A DNA stretch of 51,384 bases, taken from the NCBI RefSeq assembly GCF_000222585.1, contig NZ_AFWE01000156.1:1-51384 (forward strand), given 5' to 3'. This document shows, one piece after another, positions 8,573 through 15,483 of this stretch; the stretch's first letter is position 1, and every line of letters begins with the position of its first letter. The stretch is from Vibrio scophthalmi LMG 19158. Lineage in GTDB: Bacteria > Pseudomonadota > Gammaproteobacteria > Enterobacterales > Vibrionaceae. Below the pieces are notes generated by a model, which saw nothing but the letters and a program-made list of their open reading frames with translations, searched no databases and was not told where the DNA came from. A program made the position numbers and the translations under genes.

Positions 8573-8863
8573 GTGACTACAATTACGGTCAATAAGTATG
8601 AAAGGGATCGAAAAGCAAGGAGTGCATGCATTAAGCACTATGGTCATACTTGCCAAGCGTGCGGGTTTGACTTTGGTAAGAAATATGGAGCACTTGGGGG
8701 AGGGTTTATTGAAGTACATCATTTAAAGCCAATTCACCAAATATGTGTTGAATATGTGGTAGATCCTGTTGCAGATTTACTACCACTTTGTGCTAATTGT
8801 CATGCCATGATTCATCGAGAGCATGGCATGACATTAGAATCTTTGAAAGCCCTAATTGCTTAG
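8573..8863 (+). CDS. Stand-alone HNH endonuclease-domain protein
   Basis: This 96-residue protein is almost only an HNH nuclease domain of the McrA-like zinc type. It shows C27xxC30 and C73xxC76 as the zinc knuckles, EVHHLKP (H49, H50, first catalytic histidine) and NCHAMIH (H77, H81) as the metal site. It starts with GTG at 8573; an in-frame TAA lies six bases upstream, so no longer N-terminus exists, and ATAAGG is a good ribosome site. HNH domains of this type normally sit at the end of restriction or defence proteins or act as homing or phage nucleases; here the domain is alone. The active-site residues look intact. The target is unknown. Confidence 0.88.
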   Translation: MTTITVNKYERDRKARSACIKHYGHTCQACGFDFGKKYGALGGGFIEVHHLKPIHQICVEYVVDPVADLLPLCANCHAMIHREHGMTLESLKALIA

Positions 8864-8881
8864 GTAGTAAGGTGGGGATCG

Positions 8882-9262
8882 CTAAAAATCACTCAACCCA
8901 AGCGCTTCGGAGTTGATCCTGTTCATAACGCTTTGAATGATTCTTTCGATGAACTCTGCCTTATCAAGTTGACTGTTAAGAAAATCATTTTTGAAAGCTT
9001 CAGCTTGAGTATTGACTTGTTTTAATACAGCATCTTCATTCGGAATCTGACCATGAATCTGTATGGTTGTTTTTATTATCTCAGAAAATGCGATTGATTT
9101 TACGTCTTTGAAGTCATGATAATTTGGTAGACGGTTATTGTTAGGAAAATACAATACATTCATATCTATCACCTTAAATGTAGGTTTATGAGTTGAATTA
9201 TCGTAACGAATGTTGGTTTGAGCACCCGTTACGAAAGTTGATAACGGAATGCTAATATGCAA
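8882..9262 (-). CDS. Hypothetical protein, probably the C-terminal part of a frameshifted gene
   Basis: The 126-residue frame starts only with TTG at 9262. The same frame stays open upstream to a stop at 9302-9304, and those extra residues (SYYSAKYRLEHYLHIS) look like real protein. The upstream frame at 9252-9449 instead drifts into LLLSKVSFRTLFAY. The simplest reading is one original protein of about 185 residues, broken by a single-base change near 9300. A start by TTG coupled to the upstream gene is the alternative. The C-terminus is helical (VNTQAEAFKNDFL, FIERIIQSVMNRI). No family is recognised. Confidence 0.5.
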   Translation of the reverse strand: MHISIPLSTFVTGAQTNIRYDNSTHKPTFKVIDMNVLYFPNNNRLPNYHDFKDVKSIAFSEIIKTTIQIHGQIPNEDAVLKQVNTQAEAFKNDFLNSQLDKAEFIERIIQSVMNRINSEALGLSDF

Positions 9263-9449
9263 ATAGTGTTCTAAACGATACTTTGCTGAGTAATAAGACT
9301 CTTACTTCATGCTGTTGAAAAAGTGCATTAAAGGTAATTTTTTCGGTATTGGAAACAGACTTTTCGCTAGCCGAAAATAAGGGGGTCACCAGAGAATACA
9401 GTGTTTCTTTGGAGTGTTTTCGTTTAAAACAGGAGTAATATTTCTTCAT
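9252..9449 (-). CDS. Hypothetical protein, probably the N-terminal part of the same frameshifted gene
   Basis: Sixty-five residues, starting MKKYYSCFKRKHSKET. I chose the ATG at 9449 because GAGG lies six bases upstream; an earlier ATG four codons before has no such site. The protein is basic at the start, without a signal peptide or membrane segment. Residues up to about FNALFQQHE read naturally; after that the sequence probably shifts frame relative to 8882-9262. Last gene before the right island boundary. No family is recognised. Confidence 0.45.
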   Translation of the reverse strand: MKKYYSCFKRKHSKETLYSLVTPLFSASEKSVSNTEKITFNALFQQHEVRVLLLSKVSFRTLFAY

Positions 9450-9461
9450 GAAGAACCTCAA

Positions 9462-9898
9462 CTAATCAAATAAATAAAATCATTGCCTGAGAAAACTCAG
9501 ACACCATCGTGTTTACAATTTATTTATTAATTAATTAAGGCTTCCAGCCATACACAAAGTAGCCACTTTGTTGCTAAAGCTTGTTAAGAATGCTGACATG
9601 GCCCCGAATGGGTTCACTGAATCAGCTAATGCAACTAGTTTTACAACGGTAAAACTTTAATGTCAATGCATTTTTTTGACTTTTTTCAATGGGTTAGTTA
9701 ATTTATTTAAGATACTCACTCCTGAACGGTACTGAAGAGCCTCACTGGCGCATATCTGGTTCGATAACCTTGATCCAAAGCCGCTTGACTATCAAGTTTC
9801 CAATCAGCATTTTCAATTGGACAAAGATCTCTCAATGCTGTAGTTTTAACTCATTGATATAAATCAGCTTAATGCAGGTTTATGAGCTGGGGATGGTG
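9462..9898. other. Right-end non-coding region of the island
   Basis: About 440 bp without a supported gene. It contains a small hairpin ACAAAGT / ACTTTGT near 9555-9572 and otherwise mixed sequence up to the right att repeat. Integrase arm-type sites would be expected here, but I cannot identify a repeated motif. Confidence 0.4.
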
Positions 9899-9922
9899 TT
9901 CAAATCCCTATCTCTCCGCCAC
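9899..9922 (+). repeat. Right attachment-site repeat of the island (tRNA-Ser 3' end)
   Basis: An exact 24-bp copy of 1563-1586, again with the T-loop, acceptor strand and CCA of a tRNA-Ser 3' end. The upstream bases GGGGATGGTG do not rebuild a tRNA T-stem, so it is the island end joined to chromosomal sequence. A native-looking terminator follows. Confidence 0.85.
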
Positions 9923-9930
9923 ATTTAAAG

Positions 9931-9960
9931 AAGCCTGCTAAGAAATTAGCGGGCTTTTTG
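9931..9960 (+). terminator. Terminator after the right att repeat (original tRNA-Ser terminator)
   Basis: Stem AAGCCTGCTAA / TTAGCGGGCTT (11 pairs, one G-T) with a GAAA tetraloop and a T-run, eight bases after the CCA. This is the expected terminator of the tRNA-Ser gene before island integration. Confidence 0.88.
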
Positions 9961-10195
9961 CTATTTGGATTTTGAGATAGATAGCAAAAAGCCCTAGGAA
10001 GGGTTCATTAGAGCGACGCGAAAAAACGTTGTCAGCCTTATCAATGGGTAGCCAAGGTGACAGTGTAAGCGAAGAAAGTGTGTAGAGAGTTACTAGATAC
10101 GCTCTCTAATGGCTACAGACGTCGTTACGACGTATTGACTCAGCGCCACTAAGCAGTGAAGCCAATGGCATTTGCAAATTCAATGACTCTGTAAA

Positions 10196-10224
10196 ACATC
10201 CGGCAATAGAATGATGCCGGATGT
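10196..10224 (-). terminator. Terminator of the Imm11-like pair
   Basis: The perfect inverted repeat ACATCCGGCA / TGCCGGATGT lies 12 bp beyond the stop of the 10236 gene. On the minus strand it is followed by TTTTAC. Confidence 0.8.
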
Positions 10225-10235
10225 AATGGGGCGAC

Positions 10236-10586
10236 TTACTTCAAACTGTGAGAGTGCTCGATAATGCTTGGGGATTGTTGAGCCAGCGCTTCAATAAACT
10301 CAGGTTCAAAATGCAGCGTACTGTCAGAGTAAGCTAAGCCAGTACCTTTATAGTGCTCTAGCTTAACAGCAGGAATGAATACGTACATGTTGTCAAATAT
10401 GGCGCTCTTTTCATTGTAATAGTTTACAGGCAGGGCATTAAATGGCTCAGGAACCACAAGGTTGTCACGCACAAATATCCCTGGAGTAGGGAAAAACACC
10501 AATACTAAGTCACTCATCATCGGGAAAATGGACGTATTGGGTTTGCTAGCCAATAATCCATGTTGTTTATAGATTTGCTGGATCAT
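10236..10586 (-). CDS. Hypothetical protein coupled to the Imm11-like gene
   Basis: This 116-residue soluble protein starts at an ATG that overlaps the stop of the upstream gene by four bases (ATGA), so the two are translated together. It contains LVLVFFPTPGIFVRDNLVV and DNMYVFIPAVKLEHYKG, which look like beta-strand pairs, and a helical end. No signal peptide or membrane helix is seen and no family is recognised. Coupling to an immunity-like gene suggests a second immunity protein or a remnant of a toxin-immunity module. This is inference from position only. Confidence 0.65.
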   Translation of the reverse strand: MIQQIYKQHGLLASKPNTSIFPMMSDLVLVFFPTPGIFVRDNLVVPEPFNALPVNYYNEKSAIFDNMYVFIPAVKLEHYKGTGLAYSDSTLHFEPEFIEALAQQSPSIIEHSHSLK

Positions 10587-11137
10587 GATGAAAACTCCAT
10601 TGGTATAAAGGTTATGCCTGTAACGCCAGCGGCTTCAAGGGCGAGTTTGACTGGCTCACTCACATAGTAATTAGACTTGTAGGTCGATAGTGTGAAGCAG
10701 TCGTGCTCGATTTTAGTGGCGTCAAATTTCCTACGATCGATGATTTGGTCAAATACAAAAGAAAACCCACCAAGGGAATCAGTGAAATTCTCTGCTTCTG
10801 ATGCTATTGGGTCTAGAAGATCATAATGGGCAATAGGGTTTATAAAGGCATAATCTATGAAATCCTTTTCATTCTTCACATACACAGGTAAAAATTGTAA
10901 CCCTGTAAAGCCATGCTTAAAGAATATTTGCTGTACTTTAGAACTCGCGAGTAAGCCTATTCCTTTCTTTAGAAAATCAGACATACCCCGCTCATCATAA
11001 TTCTCCTTTACTTGAATTAATGAACGCTTCTGATGCAATGCATAGGCCGGATGAGGAAAATTAAGTTTTTTAGGCTCTAGCTCTTTAAAAGAAGCTTCAT
11101 TTTTCTGCAAGCGCCCGAAAATCAAATAATAATTCAT
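10583..11137 (-). CDS. Imm11-like (DUF1629) immunity protein
   Basis: This 184-residue soluble protein starts MNYYLIFG, with a strong ribosome site (GGAG five bases upstream). Two related segments match the Imm11/DUF1629 pattern of a helix ending in GxTGLxFxPV: SSKVQQIFFKHGFTGLQFLP at about 67-86 and VKLALEAAGVTGITFIPME at the C-terminus. Imm11 proteins protect cells from toxins secreted by neighbours (polymorphic toxin and type VI systems). No toxin gene is in the window; upstream is a DUF457 hydrolase gene. It is followed by a coupled gene and a terminator. The family call rests on motif resemblance. Confidence 0.6.
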   Translation of the reverse strand: MNYYLIFGRLQKNEASFKELEPKKLNFPHPAYALHQKRSLIQVKENYDERGMSDFLKKGIGLLASSKVQQIFFKHGFTGLQFLPVYVKNEKDFIDYAFINPIAHYDLLDPIASEAENFTDSLGGFSFVFDQIIDRRKFDATKIEHDCFTLSTYKSNYYVSEPVKLALEAAGVTGITFIPMEFSS

Positions 11138-11240
11138 TTTGTCTCCAATGCAGGGATAACCGGGCCGCGGTAAATTACGGTTTTAGGCTAGCCTTGTTGT
11201 TTCGTTTTAAAAACATGATGTTTATTGTTATCTGACCGTG

Positions 11241-11280
11241 CAGAAATGCAGGGTTTTCTCATTTCTGAACCCTGCTCTTT
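11241..11280 (+). terminator. Terminator-like hairpin with an overlapping alternative stem
   Basis: Stem GCAGGGTT / AACCCTGC (11248-11255 with 11268-11275) is followed by TCTTTTG. A second perfect stem CAGAAATG / CATTTCTG (11241-11248 with 11260-11267) overlaps and excludes it. The gene it serves is unclear; both neighbouring genes are on the minus strand, so it may end the transcript of the 11401 gene. Confidence 0.5.
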
Positions 11281-11400
11281 TGTTGCGCGAATCTATCAAT
11301 ACGGAAAGTTGTCGTTTTCGTTACTAGAACTATCCAAAACGTAGGTGTACTCGTTATTTCCCAGCGAGCTGCTGGAAACGATAAATAACCCTCAGCGATA

Positions 11401-12429
11401 TTACCGACTGTAACTAAGATCAATGCGTTGCAGGTTGGCATCAATGTTTTGATCGCCTTTAAGGCGCTGCCACAGAGTTTCTAACTGCTGTAAGCCTCTT
11501 TCGCTTGGATGACGGGTAGGGGATTCGAGCAATTGCCATTGCCCCTCATCATCCATGGTCGCTAAAACAAATTGGAACGCGAGGTTGTTCGCCATACCAA
11601 GACGTAAATCTGTCACTATTAGTTTGCCATTTTCTTCTCGATAGTTGAGGAAATTATGCGAAAACGCTTTTAGGCCTTGCAGCGTTGGTGGCTTTTCTTC
11701 CAATGGCCAAACTCCCAGAGGTCGAGAGATAAAATCGATATTTTGGTCGTGGTCTAACAGCGAGGCTAAGCCTTCCCAGTACTGGTCACCGTCACGCACA
11801 ATTACTCGCCATAACACGGTATTAAAGGGTGTAGGCATTATAAGAACATGATCTGCGGGAATGTTTTGTGCGGATAGGTTTTGTTCTACTCGATCGTTAA
11901 TATTTTGCTGGGCGACATAGCCCCAACCCAGATAAAGAGTAGAGATCAACACAACGGCTTGGCACCATTTGCCACCTTGAGTTTTTGTTAGTAGCGCAAC
12001 GATAATAGCGGCAATTAATGGCAAGGTATAAATAGGGTCAATAATAAAGATATTGCTGACTTCAAAATAGCCTTCGATTGGCCACAGTAGTTGCGTGCCG
12101 TAGGTTGTCATCGCATCAAGCAGTGTATGGGTTACCAGCACACTGATGGTCAGTATTGAGACTCGAGTGAAGGTCCAAAAACGGTCGGGGCGTAGGCGAG
12201 TGTAGAACCACGCAAGCAGTAACCCAAAAGGGGGAAGGAGCAGTAGTGAATGGCTAAAACCACGATGTTTAATGGTATTACTGATCGCATCGCCATAATC
12301 GAGTAGTACATCTAAATCTGGCAATGTGCCAAGCGCTGCACCCGCAAGTAATACTTTGGCATTGCATTTTTTGCCTGCAATCGCGCCAGCAACGGTTGCG
12401 CCAAGTGCGGCTTGGGTTATCGAATCCAT
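11401..12429 (-). CDS. Inner-membrane metal-dependent hydrolase, DUF457/YbcI family
   Basis: This 342-residue protein opens with MDSITQAALGATVAGAIAG and carries the family's conserved acidic and histidine motifs: GTLPDLDVLLDYG (about 34-46) and HRGFSHSLLLLP (about 55-66), thought to bind metal in the membrane. About four or five membrane segments span residues 15-180; the remainder (180-342) is a soluble domain, which is longer than in YbcI. The physiological substrate is not established for the family. It is transcribed alone, between the Imm11-like pair and a Nudix gene. Confidence 0.85.
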   Translation of the reverse strand: MDSITQAALGATVAGAIAGKKCNAKVLLAGAALGTLPDLDVLLDYGDAISNTIKHRGFSHSLLLLPPFGLLLAWFYTRLRPDRFWTFTRVSILTISVLVTHTLLDAMTTYGTQLLWPIEGYFEVSNIFIIDPIYTLPLIAAIIVALLTKTQGGKWCQAVVLISTLYLGWGYVAQQNINDRVEQNLSAQNIPADHVLIMPTPFNTVLWRVIVRDGDQYWEGLASLLDHDQNIDFISRPLGVWPLEEKPPTLQGLKAFSHNFLNYREENGKLIVTDLRLGMANNLAFQFVLATMDDEGQWQLLESPTRHPSERGLQQLETLWQRLKGDQNIDANLQRIDLSYSR

Positions 12430-12579
12430 GCGTGGTCTTCTCTTAATCGTTTTCTACACAAAAAGTAAAAATAAGGTGGCAGGTTGTGCTCGTCAATCTG
12501 TCGAGCAAAGAAGCCTGTTATCTTTACCTGATTTTACGTTGGGAGAACAATGAACCAATTTAATCGTATTGAAATGGTA

Positions 12580-13119
12580 TTAAACCAGTCCTTTCAGTTT
12601 TGCTAAACCGTAAGCGGCGGTAGTCACACAGTCTTTGATTTCGCCGTTAATTAGCATCTGTTCAAACTGGTTAATCTCAAATGCTTGGCTGATGAGATCT
12701 TCCTCTTCTTGATCAAGTTGAGTGTTAGATTGGGTCAGTTCAGTGGCGAGGTAAATATGACAGGTTTGATTAAGAAAGCCATAGGCGATGAATTGCGAGC
12801 CTAGGTAAACCATCGTGTTGGCGATTAGCCCGGTCTCTTCTCTAAGTTCGCCCTTGGCGAGTTCAAGATGATCGGCATTTGGATTTGTTTCCCATGCACC
12901 TTGAGGCAGTTCCCAGTAGTTGCCTTGCACGGTATAGCGATATTGGTTAACCAGATGAATCTTGCCATTATCAATGGCGATAATGGCAGCGCAATCAGGC
13001 TTGTCGACCACGCCATAAATGCCTTGCTTGCCACTTGCGCGTTCAATTTTATCTTCTCTCACGGACATCCAGTTATTTTGGTAAACGACGGTGGATGAAA
13101 GTTGTTTGATCGGTGGCAT
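12580..13119 (-). CDS. Nudix hydrolase, ADP-ribose pyrophosphatase-like
   Basis: This 179-residue enzyme has an N-terminal beta-rich part and a Nudix box at about 74-98: ELPQGAWE, then AKGELREETGL. The catalytic glutamates of the REUxEE helix are present, but the usual arginine is glycine (GELREE) and the loop between ELPQG and the helix differs from the canonical box. This variant is known in the ADP-sugar/ADP-ribose pyrophosphatase-like branch, which hydrolyses nucleoside diphosphate sugars to AMP and sugar phosphate. It is probably a housecleaning enzyme in the cytoplasm. Substrate is unproven. No operon partner is evident. Confidence 0.88.
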   Translation of the reverse strand: MPPIKQLSSTVVYQNNWMSVREDKIERASGKQGIYGVVDKPDCAAIIAIDNGKIHLVNQYRYTVQGNYWELPQGAWETNPNADHLELAKGELREETGLIANTMVYLGSQFIAYGFLNQTCHIYLATELTQSNTQLDQEEEDLISQAFEINQFEQMLINGEIKDCVTTAAYGLAKLKGLV

Positions 13120-13320
13120 AGGGCGTCCAGCGGTTGTCTTTAATGGGCTTGGTAGTAAACCATATTATTGAATTTGGGGATAAAGGCTATTTTCAATCTG
13201 AGTGTTAATTTGTGATCTTGTTTTGCCACTTAGTCTCAGATGTGGTGAAGCTCGGCATTGACGACCTATAGGGCAGGCAGCTTATTCACTGTCATTAAAT
13301 CGCTATTTTGTGTGTTGTTT

Positions 13321-13407
13321 TAGTGGTGGAAGAAAGCCACTACAGCGCTGTCGCATTTAGTCTCTTGGATAAACATCAAGCGCCTGATGGCGCTTGATGT
13401 TTTTTTA
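13321..13407 (+). ncRNA. Candidate small RNA or antisense terminator, plus strand
   Basis: In a 336-bp gap between two minus-strand genes there is a plus-strand hairpin (TAGTGG / CCACTA, 13321-13342) followed by a very strong rho-independent terminator: CATCAAGCGCC, TGAT loop, GGCGCTTGATG, then seven T (13374-13406). No plus-strand gene precedes it, so either a small RNA is made or the hairpin blocks antisense transcription into the lysine transporter gene. The poorer T-run on the minus strand (GTTTATCC) can also serve as that gene's terminator. No promoter is certain. The rest of the gap (13120-13320) shows no gene. Confidence 0.35.
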
Positions 13408-13455
13408 TCTCTAAAGTAATTATATTCAAAACAACCGGTGTGCAGTGTTAAGCGA

Positions 13456-15036
13456 TTACGCTTTGGCGGCTGTCATAATGGGTTGATTTTTACGCATCGC
13501 ATACAAGCAGAATATTAAGAACCAAGCGCCACTCACTGCAACCCCAATCCATGCAGAATGTGTGTAGCCAATCGCGATGTAACCCAGTAGGGCGCCGAAG
13601 GCCACTGAAGTCGCATATGGTAGCTGAGTTAGGACGTGATCCATATGGTGGCAGCCTGCGCCAGTGGCTGACAATATACTGGTGCTTGAGATAGGAGAGC
13701 TGTGGTCACCAAATACGGCGCCGGCTAATACAGCAGCGAGCATCGGCAATAGCATTTGGATGTCACTGGCAGCGGCAATATCACCCGCCAATGGCAGCAT
13801 GATGCCAAATGTGCCCCAACTGGTGCCTGTTGCAAAAGCCATTGCACAAGATAGGACAAACACGACGGCTGGTAGCATTTCAACCGGGATATTACCGTTT
13901 GCCATAGAGGCAAGGTACATACCGGTTTTCATGTCACGTACCACCGCACCGATTGTCCATGCAAAGAACAGAATCACAATCGCTGGCATCATGGCACTGA
14001 TGCCTTGAGGCGCAGCTTGTAGCCACGTTTTTGCACTGAGTTTCAAGCGCAATGCGAGAGCGATAGAAACGACTAAGCTACACATCGCACCATAAACCAG
14101 AGAAGAACCGACATTGGTGTTCTCAAATGAGCCGATTACGCTAAATGGCAGGCCTTTCTCTGTCAGTATTGCCGCTCCTGAGTCGATCATGAAGTACACA
14201 GTCGCCAATGTGAGGGTTAGGATCGGCAGAACCATATCGATCATGCCGCCGTTGCTGTTTTCAGGTGTTTCAATGTCTAGACCGGTTGGGCGACCGCGAG
14301 ATTCATCCCATAATTTACCTTCTAATGCCCATTCTTCATGCTTGCGCATTGGGCCAATGTCTAGCTGAAATGCAATGACGCACAGTACCATCACTAAAGT
14401 AAACACCGCGTAGAGGTTCATTGGGATCATTTCTACGAAGGCTGAAATTGGGCTTTGGTCGGTCACGCTATGTGCCGCCATGATGCCGCCGATCAGCGCG
14501 ATGATGTAAGCGCCCCATGAAGAAATCGGCATCAAAACACATACTGGCGCAGCGGTTGAGTCAAGCAGGTAAGCCAGTTTGGCTCGTGAGATTTGGAAAC
14601 GGTCGGTTACAGGGCGACAAATCGCACCCACAGAAAGGCTGTGAAAAAAGTCATCAATAAAGAAGATGAACACCATCAAACCGGTTAGAGATTTTGCACT
14701 GCGGCGATCTTTACAGCGAACCGCTGCCCAGTCTGCGAAGGCTTGAGTCGCACCAGATACGCTCATCAAGCTGATCAATGCCCCTAACAACAACATGAAG
14801 ATGATCATGTTGGCGTTTTCGCCGTTCAATGCCCCGTCGGCCCAAACGAGGTTGAGCACCTTATCGAACAAGTAATGCGCGGTTTCAAGTGGGGAATACT
14901 GGTTTAACATCAGTGCACCCGCCGTGATGCCGGCACCGAGTGACAGCAATACGCGACGTGTCGTCACCGCCAAAATGACCGCTAAAACTGGCGGCACAAT
15001 AGACAACAAAGAGTCTGAATAATTTATGAGGTTCAT
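13456..15036 (-). CDS. NhaC-family transporter, predicted lysine transporter (LysW type)
   Basis: This 526-residue inner-membrane protein belongs to the NhaC Na+/H+ antiporter family, with about 12 hydrophobic segments and the family motif FFIDDFFHSLSVGAICRP at about 125-142, plus GTSWGTFGIMLPLA and GDHSSPISSTSILS further on. I chose MNLINYSD (ATG at 15036); longer starts run into the leader. The leader carries a lysine riboswitch (15128-15294) and a terminator, so expression should fall when lysine is plentiful. Comparative genomics has proposed such riboswitch-linked NhaC proteins (LysW) as lysine importers. Substrate is therefore inferred from regulation, not from the protein itself. Confidence 0.9.
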   Translation of the reverse strand: MNLINYSDSLLSIVPPVLAVILAVTTRRVLLSLGAGITAGALMLNQYSPLETAHYLFDKVLNLVWADGALNGENANMIIFMLLLGALISLMSVSGATQAFADWAAVRCKDRRSAKSLTGLMVFIFFIDDFFHSLSVGAICRPVTDRFQISRAKLAYLLDSTAAPVCVLMPISSWGAYIIALIGGIMAAHSVTDQSPISAFVEMIPMNLYAVFTLVMVLCVIAFQLDIGPMRKHEEWALEGKLWDESRGRPTGLDIETPENSNGGMIDMVLPILTLTLATVYFMIDSGAAILTEKGLPFSVIGSFENTNVGSSLVYGAMCSLVVSIALALRLKLSAKTWLQAAPQGISAMMPAIVILFFAWTIGAVVRDMKTGMYLASMANGNIPVEMLPAVVFVLSCAMAFATGTSWGTFGIMLPLAGDIAAASDIQMLLPMLAAVLAGAVFGDHSSPISSTSILSATGAGCHHMDHVLTQLPYATSVAFGALLGYIAIGYTHSAWIGVAVSGAWFLIFCLYAMRKNQPIMTAAKA

Positions 15037-15071
15037 AATCTCAACACCTACAACAACAAGGTGGAGATCTA

Positions 15072-15126
15072 CCGAAAAGAGGTGTAACGAAGACGTCAGA
15101 AGGAATGACAAAGACTTGTTACCCCT
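15072..15126 (-). terminator. Attenuator hairpin of the lysine riboswitch expression platform
   Basis: On the minus strand AGGGGTAAC pairs with GTTACACCT (8 of 9), followed by CTTTTCGG. The 5' arm starts immediately after the 3' side of the aptamer P1 stem, so lysine binding could favour this terminator. The T-run is short, so the exact mechanism (termination or start-site masking) is uncertain. Confidence 0.5.
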
Positions 15127-15127
15127 T

Positions 15128-15294
15128 CAGGTAGCGCTCCATAGGAAAAATACTATGGCAGTTCTGTGCCTATTCGACACAGACCCAGCAACTGAGCGTG
15201 ATAACTGCAGTCACTTCGGCGCTGACTCCTTTCTCCGGCATCATCGGGATCATCCTCCGCACGGGTACTGATAGGCAGCGCGCCTCTACTGATT
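15128..15294 (-). promoter_or_regulatory. Lysine riboswitch (L box) aptamer
   Basis: The minus-strand leader contains the ordered conserved blocks of the L box: GTAGAGGCGCG, then GGAGGATGATCC, AAAGGAGTCAGC, GCCGAAGTGACTG, CTGGGTCTGTGTC and the closing GGAGCGCTACCTG. These are the blocks seen in the E. coli lysC leader (AGAGGCGCG, GCCGAGGTGA, GGAGC). P1 forms between AGTAG at the 5' side and CTACCT at the 3' side. It lies about 90 bp before the transporter start. Identification is by sequence blocks; a covariance-model search would confirm it. Confidence 0.9.
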
Positions 15295-15310
15295 AAGGGT
15301 TTACCGCGAC

Positions 15311-15338
15311 ATCATAGCAGCCAAGTGGCGCAAAACAA
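15311..15338 (-). promoter_or_regulatory. Candidate sigma-70 promoter for the lysine riboswitch leader
   Basis: On the minus strand TTGTTT (15333-15338), a 16-bp spacer and TATGAT (15311-15316) lie just upstream of the aptamer, placing the transcription start near 15304, about 10 bases before the aptamer. Confidence 0.6.
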
Positions 15339-15483
15339 GCATTATGTACTGCTGATATACAACAACCGAAAGAACCGATTACTGAACTCAGCATAGAAAG
15401 ACGGTTTGGTGCTCTCTTCAAGTTCGTACTGGTGAGCTTTATTTTAGTCGACAAGAATACTTATGATGCTTCTTAATCTTCTT

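Larger units (their letters stand above)
1563..9922. mobile_element. Integrative genomic island at a tRNA-Ser 3' end, about 8.3 kb
   Basis: Exact 24-bp direct repeats of a tRNA 3' end (1563-1586 and 9899-9922) bound the segment. A tyrosine recombinase gene starts 88 bp inside the left repeat and points inward, the usual layout for tRNA-targeted islands. The interior is AT-rich, with short unrelated genes on both strands, an insertion sequence and a probable frameshifted gene. No replication, conjugation or phage structural genes are visible, so it would need help to move between cells. Because neither repeat is attached to a complete tRNA, it probably sits in tandem behind another element. 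Confidence 0.85.

Noticed and set aside
9922-10235. Further mobile element directly right of the island
   Set aside because: No repeat, integrase or gene is visible; only the original terminator and non-coding sequence.
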